From positions 1 through 8,493 of the forward strand of contig DGEB01000059.1 in the NCBI GenBank assembly GCA_002385735.1: DNA of 8,493 bases. Reading direction: 5' to 3'. Under the pieces are notes generated by a model. The model was not told the DNA's origin and searched no databases. It saw only the letters and a list, made by a program, of their open reading frames with translations. The first letter of the stretch is position 1; each line of letters begins with the position of its first letter. Of the stretch, positions 1-6,425 are shown one piece after another. A program made the position numbers and the translations under genes. This stretch comes from Peptococcaceae bacterium UBA3937 (GTDB lineage: Bacteria; Bacillota; Peptococcia; DRI-13; DTU073).

Positions 1-813
1 GCGCAAAGGAGCCTCCAAGGGAGGCCCCTTTTTTTGCTCCGGCCCTTCTTTCTGCTCCTGTCTCTCCCGTTGCTCCTGACTCCCCTGATGCTCCTGCCTC
101 TCTCTTTGCCCCTGCCTCTCTCTTTGCTCGTTGAAGGAGTCGTCCCGGAGCCCGACCAGCAAAGCCTTAATTCCACCATTGTCGCTCCTTACGACCACTC
201 CGCCAAGAATAGCTTTCAGCTTCCGGAAGCATTTCACCTTTTGCCAGGTTCTGTTTTTTTCTCCACAATAGTACAAACCGTTTTTTTCTTTGGCCACAAT
301 CCCCTCCATTCCTTTTTCCTGCATAATTTGAAAAAGCTCTTTCCCTTCCGGATAGTTTTCGCATAAATAAATATTGCCACCAGGACAAAGGTGCTTCTCC
401 AGCAGCCTTTGCCGTTCCAACAAGGAAAGCCCGGTCAAAAACTGGTTGTTGCAGAAAAGCAGATCAAAAACCACATAAACGACCGGATTTATCCGCATCA
501 ACTCCGGCGTTAGCTTTTTTTGCCCGTCGCGCTGCAAAATCCGGTGAAAACTGGGGACCCCCTCTGGTCCTAAGACAATGACCTCCCCGTCGAAAATCGC
601 GCTTTCCCCGGTAAAACATTGCTTGAGCCCCCACAACTCCGGATACCGGTCGGTCCTGAAGTGCCCGTTTTTTGTCCTTAAGACAAGGCCTTGTGGCGAA
701 AGGTAAGCGATAATCCTGATGCCGTCCCACTTGATCTGGTACAAAAAACGGGGATCATCAAAAGGCCGGGCAACTAACACCGGTTCCATCGGTTTAATGA
801 ATTTTTCTGTCAT
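1..813 (-). CDS. ATP-dependent DNA ligase (LigD-type ligase domain), partial, 3' end off window
   Basis: The reverse strand is open from an ATG at 813 to the left edge (271 codons, no stop). The product should seal DNA nicks using ATP through a lysyl-AMP intermediate, typically in repair or Ku-linked end joining. Visible motifs: motif I KWDGIR (residues 28-33, K28 the expected adenylated lysine), motif III around FDGE (74-77), IIIa YVVFDLLF (113-120), IV EGIVAKE (170-176) and V WQKVK (190-194). A short OB-fold start follows (about 200-225, ILGGVVV...ALLVGLRDD). The frame then enters a Gln/Arg/Glu-rich hexapeptide repeat (about 230-259) instead of the usual OB-fold strands. The start is preceded by a GGAGCAGGGAGA purine tract about 2-13 nt upstream. 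It is divergent from the ZIP gene. No Ku or primase/polymerase gene is in view, so whether it acts in NHEJ is unknown. The nucleotidyl-transferase assignment is firm; the state of the C-terminal domain is not. Confidence 0.9.
   Translation of the reverse strand, partial: MTEKFIKPMEPVLVARPFDDPRFLYQIKWDGIRIIAYLSPQGLVLRTKNGHFRTDRYPELWGLKQCFTGESAIFDGEVIVLGPEGVPSFHRILQRDGQKKLTPELMRINPVVYVVFDLLFCNNQFLTGLSLLERQRLLEKHLCPGGNIYLCENYPEGKELFQIMQEKGMEGIVAKEKNGLYYCGEKNRTWQKVKCFRKLKAILGGVVVRSDNGGIKALLVGLRDDSFNEQRERQGQRERQEHQGSQEQRERQEQKEGPEQKKGPPLEAPLR
36..125. repeat. Five degenerate 18-bp tandem repeats inside the ligase gene
   Basis: Five consecutive 18-bp units lie at 36-53, 54-71, 72-89, 90-107 and 108-125. 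The plus-strand consensus is close to GCTCCTGCCTCTCTCTTT. The last two units differ at one base; the others are more diverged. Eighteen is a multiple of three, so on the minus strand each unit adds six residues, approximately QRERQE, to the ligase without breaking the frame. The plus strand is almost pure pyrimidine here, which makes it prone to slippage and able to vary in copy number. Confidence 0.85.
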
Positions 814-883
814 ATCTCCCTGCTCCTCATACTATGCTTAATTAGCCAACAAAATGTCCCTTCGAAAAGGTAAAGGAGAAATG
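814..883. other. Divergent intergenic region, ligase / ZIP transporter
   Basis: Seventy bases separate the ligase ATG (reading left) from the ZIP ATG (reading right). They hold the Shine-Dalgarno tracts of both genes and must contain or overlap any promoters. An AT-rich core at 832-845 (ACTATGCTTAATTA) could supply a -10 element for either direction. I find no well-spaced consensus -35/-10 pair, so no promoter is called. Confidence 0.5.
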
Positions 884-1630
884 ATGACTACGGAACTAAC
901 GGTAATGGCCCAGAGCATGATCGCCGGCCTGGCCACCGTTCTGGGGGCGCTGGCCGTCCTGATTAACGGACGGCCGGGCGAAAAAAGCCTCTCCTTTTTA
1001 CTGGGCATCGCCAGCGGAGTGATGCTATCCGTTGTAGTTTTCGATTTGCTGCCTTCGTCCCTGGTTTACGGAAACCCCCTCCTCTCCGCGGCAGGTTTCC
1101 TGGGCGGCCTCCTCTTCATGCTCTGTTTGGACCTGTTGCTTTCCTTTTTTGCGGCTCGCCCCAGGCACAGGAAACGGGGCGCCCTGCAAAAGCATTTTTT
1201 TAAAATGGGCTACCTGATCGGCACGGGCATCGCCCTGCACGATCTTCCCGAAGGGATTGCCATCGCCGCAGGCTATGCGGCGGCGGACCACCTGGGGCTT
1301 TTGATCGCCCTGGCCATCGGCCTGCATAATATCCCGGAGGGAATGGCTACGGCCGCTCCCCTGCTGATGGGGGGTTTAGCCAGAGGCCGCATTATCCTCA
1401 CCTGCCTCGCCATCAGCCTTTTTACCCCGGCAGGAGCCCTCCTGGGTCTTCTTTTGGTGGCCATCTCCCGCCACGTAATTGCCCTGCTTCTGGCCCTGGC
1501 CGGAGGAGCGATGGCCTATATCGTCAAAAACGAGTTGCTTCCGGAAGCCTACCGCCGGTACCCCGGCTATGCAACCTTAGGTTTCCTCCTGGGCGTCTTT
1601 TTAATTCCCTGCTTAGACTGCCTGCATTAA
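884..1630 (+). CDS. ZIP-family divalent metal transporter (ZupT/GufA-like)
   Basis: Predicted inner-membrane permease of the ZIP family, which moves Zn2+, Fe2+ or Mn2+ into the cytoplasm. About eight hydrophobic segments are visible (roughly residues 8-30, 36-58, 66-90, 108-130, 137-160, 170-194, 197-216, 229-245). The two metal-site signatures are intact: HDLPEGIAIA (from H119, in TM4) and HNIPEG (H148 to G153, in TM5). A conserved-looking NELLPEAYR follows TM7. The TM3-TM4 loop (91-106) is basic rather than His-rich, so metal choice cannot be read from it. The frame is open from an ATG at 854, but that codon has no Shine-Dalgarno. GGAG at 875-878 sits 5 nt before the ATG at 884 (2 nt before the ATG at 881), so 884 is preferred, giving 248 residues, normal for bacterial ZIPs. 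No metal-regulator binding site was recognised upstream. Confidence 0.9.
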   Translation: MTTELTVMAQSMIAGLATVLGALAVLINGRPGEKSLSFLLGIASGVMLSVVVFDLLPSSLVYGNPLLSAAGFLGGLLFMLCLDLLLSFFAARPRHRKRGALQKHFFKMGYLIGTGIALHDLPEGIAIAAGYAAADHLGLLIALAIGLHNIPEGMATAAPLLMGGLARGRIILTCLAISLFTPAGALLGLLLVAISRHVIALLLALAGGAMAYIVKNELLPEAYRRYPGYATLGFLLGVFLIPCLDCLH

Positions 1631-1698
1631 GATGCCGCCCCTAATTAATGTTGCAGCATCCCGGATGAGGAACTGCCCAAGAGGGACCATGTATAAAA

Positions 1699-1739
1699 TA
1701 AGCCTCCCGACAAAGACTATGACCGAACGAGGAGGCTTA
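1699..1739 (+). promoter_or_regulatory. Inverted repeat that would sequester the TSUP ribosome binding site
   Basis: TAAGCCTCC at 1699-1707 is the exact reverse complement of GGAGGCTTA at 1731-1739, giving a perfect 9-bp stem with a 23-nt loop. The right arm contains the GGAGG Shine-Dalgarno (AGGAGG 1730-1735, 8 nt before the ATG at 1744). If this folds in the mRNA, ribosome access to the first TSUP half-gene would be blocked. As DNA it could instead be an operator with arms about three helical turns apart. The inverted repeat is directly visible; the regulatory role is inferred. Confidence 0.5.
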
Positions 1740-1743
1740 GGCC

Positions 1744-2133
1744 ATGAACTTTTCCTTTCTGAATATTTCCGGTCATCATTTTCCCCATGTTCTCCGGCTC
1801 GGAGGGATTGGCCTCTTAACCGGTATCATCAACGGCCTGTTAGGAATCGGCGGCGGCACAATTCTCATCCCGGCGCTTACTTTTCTGCTGCAGAAAGAAC
1901 AACACACCGCCCACGGCACTTCCCTGGCCATTATCCTACCTACCGCCATGGTCAGCACTTTTGTTTACCAGGCCAACAACCATATTGATTGGCCTTTGGC
2001 CTTCAAAATCGCCTTAAGCGGAATGATCGGCGGCTACCTGGGGGCGAACCTGATGGAACATATCCCGGCAGCTTCTTTAAAAAAACTGTTCGGCATTTTT
2101 ATGGCCATAGCCGGATTAAGGATGGTTTTTTAG
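1744..2133 (+). CDS. TauE/SafE (TSUP) family permease, N-terminal half
   Basis: A 129-residue membrane protein matching one repeat of the TauE/SafE (DUF81) family, whose full-length members (about 250 residues) export sulfite, sulfoacetate or other small organosulfur anions. The signature glycine-rich segment GLLGIGGGTILIP is at residues 31-43. Other hydrophobic stretches are near 57-76, 84-104 and 112-129. It ends in TAG at 2131-2133, and the second half starts with ATG in the same frame on the very next base. The start is supported by AGGAGG at 1730-1735 with 8-nt spacing. Either it is a genuine half-size subunit that dimerises with its neighbour, or the gene was split by a nonsense change. 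The family is clear; the transported substrate is unknown. Confidence 0.85.
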   Translation: MNFSFLNISGHHFPHVLRLGGIGLLTGIINGLLGIGGGTILIPALTFLLQKEQHTAHGTSLAIILPTAMVSTFVYQANNHIDWPLAFKIALSGMIGGYLGANLMEHIPAASLKKLFGIFMAIAGLRMVF

Positions 2134-2502
2134 ATGCTGGCCTACATCATCGGTCTGCTAACAGGCATTCTGAGCGGTTTAGCCATCGGGGGCGGCACCT
2201 TGCTGGTCCCAGCCCTGGTGTTTTTAATGCACCTCCCTCAGCAAACGGCGCAGGGTGTTTGCCTGGCTTCCTTTGTTCCTACCGCTTTCGTGGCCGTCCT
2301 GACCCATTTTCGGCAAAACAATGTGGACCTCAAACTGGCTCTTCCCCTCACCATTGGCGCTTTAGGGGGAGCACTGCTGGGCTCTGTCCTGGCCAACCAT
2401 GTGGATGCCGCCTTGTTGAAAAAGCTCTTTGGGCTCTTTCTCATCGGGATGGGCATTTACGAATACTCCTGTTCGTTGCCCAAGAAGTATCTGGGCAACT
2501 AA
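2134..2502 (+). CDS. TauE/SafE (TSUP) family permease, C-terminal half
   Basis: A 122-residue membrane protein clearly related to the preceding ORF. Both share GLLTGI, a glycine-rich GIGGGT/AIGGGT stretch followed by a proline, TA[HQ]G, PTA and a LKKLFG segment, so they are the two repeats of one TSUP fold. Here the signature is GLAIGGGTLLVP (15-26) and LKKLFG is at 95-100. The C-terminus is a short polar tail. The ATG abuts the upstream TAG with no gap. The only Shine-Dalgarno candidate is AAGGA at 2118-2122, 11 nt away and inside the upstream coding region, so translation is probably coupled to termination of the first half. A terminator follows immediately. Confidence 0.83.
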   Translation: MLAYIIGLLTGILSGLAIGGGTLLVPALVFLMHLPQQTAQGVCLASFVPTAFVAVLTHFRQNNVDLKLALPLTIGALGGALLGSVLANHVDAALLKKLFGLFLIGMGIYEYSCSLPKKYLGN

Positions 2503-2541
2503 AAAACTGTCCCCCCTGCAAGAGGAAGACAGTCTTTTTTT
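2501..2541. terminator. Bidirectional intrinsic terminator between TSUP genes and argH
   Basis: ACTGTC (2506-2511) pairs with GACAGT (2528-2533), with a possible inner CCT/AGG extension. A run of seven T follows on the plus strand (2535-2541), and a run of six A precedes (2501-2506), which gives a T-run on the minus strand. It starts at the stop codon of the second TSUP half and lies about 75 bp past the argH stop, so it can end both converging transcripts. Confidence 0.8.
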
Positions 2542-2614
2542 GCCGGAACGATCTATCCCTGTGCCATCCAGCGAAGTGTTGCTTCTATGCCAGTATTGTC
2601 TTTCTTCTGGTTTT

Positions 2615-4126
2615 TTAACTTTGAGCCAGTTCCTTTCTTGCTTGCTCAAGGTATTCTTTCAGCCTCCCCACCGCTAAACGCACTTGCTCCGGCGAAGTCC
2701 CGCCATAGGTGCGGCGGCGGCTGACCACATTCTCTAAGGCTAAGGCCGCGTACACGTCCTCCGTAAACAAGGCGGCCCCATCATGAAGTTCCTTGCCTGG
2801 ACCGGGCCCTTCTCCTCCTGGAGAGGGGTTTTCTTTGCGCTGATGAGTATCTTCCCCGCCTTGATTGGCGTTATCCTGCCCCCAGCCGCTTTCCCGGCGC
2901 ATTTCCTCCAGGCCGAGCTGCTCCAGGGTTTTGCCCCGGGCAAGGCAGTAATTTACCAACCGGCCCACCACATGATGGGCGTCCCGGAAACCCAGCCCCT
3001 TGCGCACCAAATAATCGGCCAGATCGGTGGCATTGGAAAAGCCTTTTTGCGCCGCTTCCCGCATCCGTTCCCTGTTAAAAGTGAGGGTCGCCAGCATCGG
3101 CGTAAAGATGGACAGGCAGTCCTGCACCGTTTTGACCCCGTCAAAGAGCGCTTCCTTATCCTCCTGCATATCTTTGTTATAGGCCAGGGGCAAGCCCTTC
3201 ATCACCGTAAGTAGCGTGAAGAGGTCGCCATAAACCCGGCCGGTTTTTCCCCGGATGAGTTCCGCCACATCGGGATTCTTTTTTTGCGGCATAATCGAAG
3301 AACCGGTGCTATAGGCATCATCAAGCTCCACAAAGGCCCATTCCTGACTGTTCCACAGGATGATTTCCTCACAGAAGCGGGAAAGATGCAGCATCACCAG
3401 GGACAGGGCGCCCAACAATTCCACCACATAGTCCCGGTCGGAGACACTGTCCATGCTGTTTTCCGAAACAGCGGCAAAGCCTAATTCCCGGGCCACCATC
3501 GCCCGGTCCAGCGGGAAAGTGGTGCCGGCCAGGGCTCCCGCACCCAAGGGCAGTACGTTGGTCCGCTTGTAACAATCGGAAAGCCGCCCCAGGTCCCGCT
3601 TCAGCATTTCCGCATAAGCCAGCAGATGATGCCCCAGGGTCACCGGCTGCGCGATCTGCAAATGGGTATAGCCCGGCATAATCGTCCCAGCATGTTCTTC
3701 GGCCAGATTCTGCAAGGTTTCCAATAGCTCCAGCAGCAGGCGCTGGGTTTCGGTAATCGCCTCTTTCACGTACATCCGGGTGTCCAGGGTGACCTGATCG
3801 TTGCGGCTGCGGGCTGTATGCAGTTTTTTGGCTACCGCCCCGATTTTCTCGGTGAGGAGCATTTCAATATTCATATGGATGTCTTCCGCTTTTACGGAAA
3901 ACTCCACTTGCCCCGCTTCAATTTCCTGCAACAAGTCCTGCAAGCCGGCAATCAGCTGCCCGGCTTCCTCTTTACTGATGATGCCCGTTTCGCCCAGCAT
4001 CCGGGCATGGGCGATGCTACCCAGGATGTCATAGCGGTACAACTTCTGGTCAAAATGGATGGAAGAATGGAAATCATCCATCAATGCATCCGTTTCTTTG
4101 GCGAAACGGCCGCCCCATAACTTCAT
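2615..4126 (-). CDS. argH: Argininosuccinate lyase with internal insertion
   Basis: Cytoplasmic enzyme that cleaves argininosuccinate to arginine and fumarate, the last step of arginine synthesis. Family hallmarks are intact: N-terminal MKLWGGRF, HTARSRNDQ (103-111), GYTHLQ (152-157) with its conserved histidine, and the catalytic-serine loop GSSIMPQKKN (275-284). The frame is open from an ATG at 4135 whose ATGA overlaps the argG stop. The ATG at 4126 is preferred because it gives the usual MKLWGGRF start and lies about 10 nt after GAGG; that same GAGG is too close to 4135. At 503 residues it is longer than the usual roughly 460. The excess is a hydrophilic Gly/Pro/Glu-rich stretch at about 422-453, between the LGLEEMR and FTEDVY segments of the C-terminal domain, encoded by the palindromic element at 2768-2863. 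The reading frame is otherwise undamaged. Confidence 0.96.
   Translation of the reverse strand: MKLWGGRFAKETDALMDDFHSSIHFDQKLYRYDILGSIAHARMLGETGIISKEEAGQLIAGLQDLLQEIEAGQVEFSVKAEDIHMNIEMLLTEKIGAVAKKLHTARSRNDQVTLDTRMYVKEAITETQRLLLELLETLQNLAEEHAGTIMPGYTHLQIAQPVTLGHHLLAYAEMLKRDLGRLSDCYKRTNVLPLGAGALAGTTFPLDRAMVARELGFAAVSENSMDSVSDRDYVVELLGALSLVMLHLSRFCEEIILWNSQEWAFVELDDAYSTGSSIMPQKKNPDVAELIRGKTGRVYGDLFTLLTVMKGLPLAYNKDMQEDKEALFDGVKTVQDCLSIFTPMLATLTFNRERMREAAQKGFSNATDLADYLVRKGLGFRDAHHVVGRLVNYCLARGKTLEQLGLEEMRRESGWGQDNANQGGEDTHQRKENPSPGGEGPGPGKELHDGAALFTEDVYAALALENVVSRRRTYGGTSPEQVRLAVGRLKEYLEQARKELAQS
2768..2863. repeat. Nested palindromic element inserted in frame in argH
   Basis: CAAGGCGG (2768-2775) and CCGCCTTG (2856-2863) form a perfect 8-bp outer inverted repeat. 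An inner hairpin pairs 2807-2815 with 2820-2828, with one G-T pair and a TCCT loop. The two structures are nearly concentric. The 96-bp span is a multiple of three. On the minus strand it encodes a low-complexity peptide with NPSPGGEGPGPG at its core (2795-2830), matching where ArgH is longer than its family. This resembles known palindromic repeats that invade bacterial coding genes, but no second copy lies in the window. Confidence 0.55.
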
Positions 4127-4131
4127 ACTTT

Positions 4132-5361
4132 TCATTCCTCTAAACCTGCCTCTTTTTTCATTAAAGCCCGCACCTTCAAGGGCAAACCAAAGAGATTGAT
4201 AAAGCCTTCCGCGTCCTTTTGGTTATAGACCTCATCGGCCCCGAAAGTGGCGAAAGCTTCGTTGTATAAGGAATAAGGCGAAGTTACTCCGGCCGGAGTG
4301 CAATTCCCCTTATAAAGCTTCATCCTTACCTTCCCGGTCACCGTCTTTTGCGTCACATCCACAAAGGCGGCCAGGGCCTCCCGCAAAGGATGGAACCAGA
4401 CCCCGTCGTAAACCAGTTCCGCGTAGCGTTGCGCCACCAGTTCCTTGTAATGGAAGGTCATCCGGTCTAAGGTCAGGCGCTCCAGTTCCTGATGAGCCTT
4501 ATACAAAACCGTCCCGCCCGGGGTCTCGTAAACCCCGCGGGATTTCATCCCCACCAGCCGGTTTTCCACCAGATCGGCAATGCCGACACCGTTTTCTCCG
4601 GCCAGCTTGTTCAAGCTTTCGATTAATTGCACCGGGGGAAGCTTCTCGCCGTTCACCGCTACCGGGATCCCTTCTTTAAACTCGATTTCCACATAGGCAG
4701 GAACATCCGGCGCCTTTTCCGGCGACGTGATCATCATGCAAAGGTCCTCCGGCGGCTCATTGGCCGGGTCTTCCAGGTCCGCTCCCTCATGGCTCAGGTG
4801 CCAGAGGTTCCGGTCCATACTGTAGGGGCGCTCTTTTGTTACCGGAACGTCGATATTCCGGGCCTGGGCGTACTCCACTTCTTCTTCCCTTGATTTGATC
4901 TCCCAAATCCGCCAGGGAGCGATAATCTTCATCTCCGGAGCTAGGGCCTTAATGGTTAACTCAAAACGCACCTGGTCGTTCCCTTTCCCCGTGCAGCCGT
5001 GGGCAATCGCTTCCGCTCCTTCCTGCCGGGCAATCTCCACGAGGCGTTTGGCAATGAGCGGGCGGGCAAAGGAAGTCCCCAAGAGATACTTTCCTTCATA
5101 AACCGCTCCTGCCTTCAGAGTCGGGAAAATAAAGTCCGTGACAAATTCTTCTTTCAAATCCTCGATGTAGATTTTGCTGGCGCCGGTTTGAATCGCCTTT
5201 TCCCTTAAGGGAGCCAGTTCTTCCCCCTGCCCCACATCGACCGCTACGGCAATTACTTCGTACCCGTAGTTTTCCTTCAGCCACGGGATAATAATGGAGG
5301 TGTCCAAACCACCTGAATAGGCCAAAACAACCTTTTTCACCGCATCTAACCCCTTTCCCAT
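4132..5361 (-). CDS. argG: Argininosuccinate synthase
   Basis: Cytoplasmic ATP-dependent ligase joining citrulline and aspartate into argininosuccinate. Visible features are the PP-loop AYSGGLDTS (14-22), [14 protein letters not shown] (121-134), [14 protein letters not shown] (180-193) followed by LEDP, and [12 protein letters not shown] (273-284), all typical of the family. Length is 409 residues against a usual 400 or so. The reported ATG gives an N-terminal extension MGKGLDA before [14 protein letters not shown] at 5340 would give the standard-length protein and has AAAGGGG at 5350-5356 with 9-nt spacing, whereas the ATG at 5361 lacks a clear Shine-Dalgarno. The true start may therefore be 5340. 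The stop TGA overlaps the first possible argH ATG by 4 nt (ATGA), suggesting coupled translation with the next pathway enzyme. Confidence 0.96.
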   Translation of the reverse strand: MGKGLDAVKKVVLAYSGGLDTSIIIPWLKENYGYEVIAVAVDVGQGEELAPLREKAIQTGASKIYIEDLKEEFVTDFIFPTLKAGAVYEGKYLLGTSFARPLIAKRLVEIARQEGAEAIAHGCTGKGNDQVRFELTIKALAPEMKIIAPWRIWEIKSREEEVEYAQARNIDVPVTKERPYSMDRNLWHLSHEGADLEDPANEPPEDLCMMITSPEKAPDVPAYVEIEFKEGIPVAVNGEKLPPVQLIESLNKLAGENGVGIADLVENRLVGMKSRGVYETPGGTVLYKAHQELERLTLDRMTFHYKELVAQRYAELVYDGVWFHPLREALAAFVDVTQKTVTGKVRMKLYKGNCTPAGVTSPYSLYNEAFATFGADEVYNQKDAEGFINLFGLPLKVRALMKKEAGLEE

Positions 5362-5452
5362 CTTAGTCTATCCACAAGCCGCACCTGTTCCGTACGCGCT
5401 TGAGCCTTGTTCCGTATTTCTGCACCTAATTCTTTAATCATGCCGCGGAAGA

Positions 5453-6382
5453 TTAGCCCAGCAAGGCGGCTAAAATAGCCTTGTGAGCATGCATCCGGTT
5501 TTCCGCCTCGTCAAAAACTACCGACTGGGGACCCTCTATGACCTCCTCCGTTATTTCTTCCCCCCGGTGGGCCGGCAGGCAATGCATGACAATCGCTTCC
5601 GGCTCCGCCATGGCCAAAAGCTCCCGGTTAATCTGGTAACGGGCAAAAACCTTCCGGCGCTGGGCCGCTTCCGCTTCCTGCCCCATGCTGGCCCACACAT
5701 CCGTATATAGGACCTGAGCCCCCCGGACGGCCTCTTCCGGCTCCCGCAGCAGCTGAATCTGCTCCGGGCTCTCGGCCAGCGCCTTGGCCTTTTCGACCAC
5801 GGCCGGGTTGGGTTCGTAGCCTTGCGGACAGGCCACCGCCACATGCATCCCCACGAGGGCTCCGGCTAACAGCAAACTGTGGGCCACATTGTTCCCATCG
5901 CCTACATAGGCCAGTTTAAGGCCGGCCAGAGTGTCCTTGTGCTCCCAGATGGTCAAGAGATCGGCCAAAGCCTGGGTAGGATGAAAGTCATCGGTCAAAC
6001 CGTTAATCACCGGCACATCGGCATACCTGGCCAAATCCAAAACTTCCTGATGGCTATAGGTGCGAATCAGAATACCGTCCACATAGCGGGACAAAACCCG
6101 GGCCGTATCTTCAATGGGCTCGCCGCGGCCCATCTGCAAATCATTTTTACTCAAAAACATGGCTAAGCCACCCAAATGAAACATGGCGGTTTCAAAGGAA
6201 ACCCTGGTCCGGGTGGAAGCCTTTTGGAAAATCATGGCCAAAGTCTTTCCTTTTAATAATTGATGGGGAAGACCCGCCTTTTGTTTGGCCTTCAAATCCC
6301 GGGCCAACTCCAGCAAGGACCAGACTTCCTCCTGGCTAAAATCCGCAATGGTCAAATAATCTCTTCCCTTTAAACTGTCCAT
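5453..6382 (-). CDS. argF: Ornithine carbamoyltransferase
   Basis: Catalyses carbamoyl phosphate plus ornithine to citrulline and phosphate in the cytoplasm. The carbamoyl-phosphate loop STRTR is at 56-60. HPTQ is at 134-137, the ornithine-side DVWASMGQE at 228-236, and the catalytic-cysteine motif MHCLPAHRGEEI at 266-277. The 309-residue length is normal for an anabolic trimeric enzyme. The ATG at 6382 follows GGAGGAG (6388-6394) at 5-nt spacing. It lies 43 bp after argD. A small 5-bp hairpin (6400-6412) and a repeated TCCATACT (6392-6399 and 6401-6408) sit just upstream of the Shine-Dalgarno; I attach no function to them. Confidence 0.97.
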   Translation of the reverse strand: MDSLKGRDYLTIADFSQEEVWSLLELARDLKAKQKAGLPHQLLKGKTLAMIFQKASTRTRVSFETAMFHLGGLAMFLSKNDLQMGRGEPIEDTARVLSRYVDGILIRTYSHQEVLDLARYADVPVINGLTDDFHPTQALADLLTIWEHKDTLAGLKLAYVGDGNNVAHSLLLAGALVGMHVAVACPQGYEPNPAVVEKAKALAESPEQIQLLREPEEAVRGAQVLYTDVWASMGQEAEAAQRRKVFARYQINRELLAMAEPEAIVMHCLPAHRGEEITEEVIEGPQSVVFDEAENRMHAHKAILAALLG

Positions 6383-6425
6383 AAAAACTCCTCCATACTT
6401 TCCATACTGGAATGTTTTCAGGCTT

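Noticed and set aside
36..125. Repeats considered as a CRISPR array
   Set aside because: The units are contiguous with no spacers, diverged, and lie inside a coding frame.
34..366. Leucine-rich plus-strand ORF that looks like a signal-peptide or membrane protein
   Set aside because: It is the antisense of the ligase gene. The Leu/Pro/Ser run is just the complement of the Gln/Arg/Glu repeat, and it has no Shine-Dalgarno.
464..730. Minus-strand 88-codon ORF in another frame of the ligase region
   Set aside because: Shadow of the ligase frame; the ligase frame carries all the nucleotidyl-transferase motifs while this one has no recognisable domain.
1631..1698. Possible terminator after the ZIP gene
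   Set aside because: Only weak, bulged pairings (CTGCA/TGCAG, GATGC/GCATC) and no T-run, so termination is not supported; read-through into the TSUP genes is possible.
1632..1988. Plus-strand ORF spanning the ZIP-TSUP gap and the first TSUP half
   Set aside because: It overlaps the TSUP gene in another frame, is compositionally odd (Arg/His/Pro-rich), and shows no family motif.
1989..2618. Long plus-strand ORF overlapping both TSUP halves
   Set aside because: Out-of-frame shadow of the TSUP genes, which have clear membrane segments and signature motifs in their own frame.
2783..3214. Plus-strand 143-codon ORF opposite argH
   Set aside because: Antisense shadow of the argH coding sequence with no motif or ribosome binding site.
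5362..5452. ArgR operator or arginine-responsive riboswitch before argG
   Set aside because: No AT-rich ARG-box palindrome and no recognisable aptamer fold are present in this gap.
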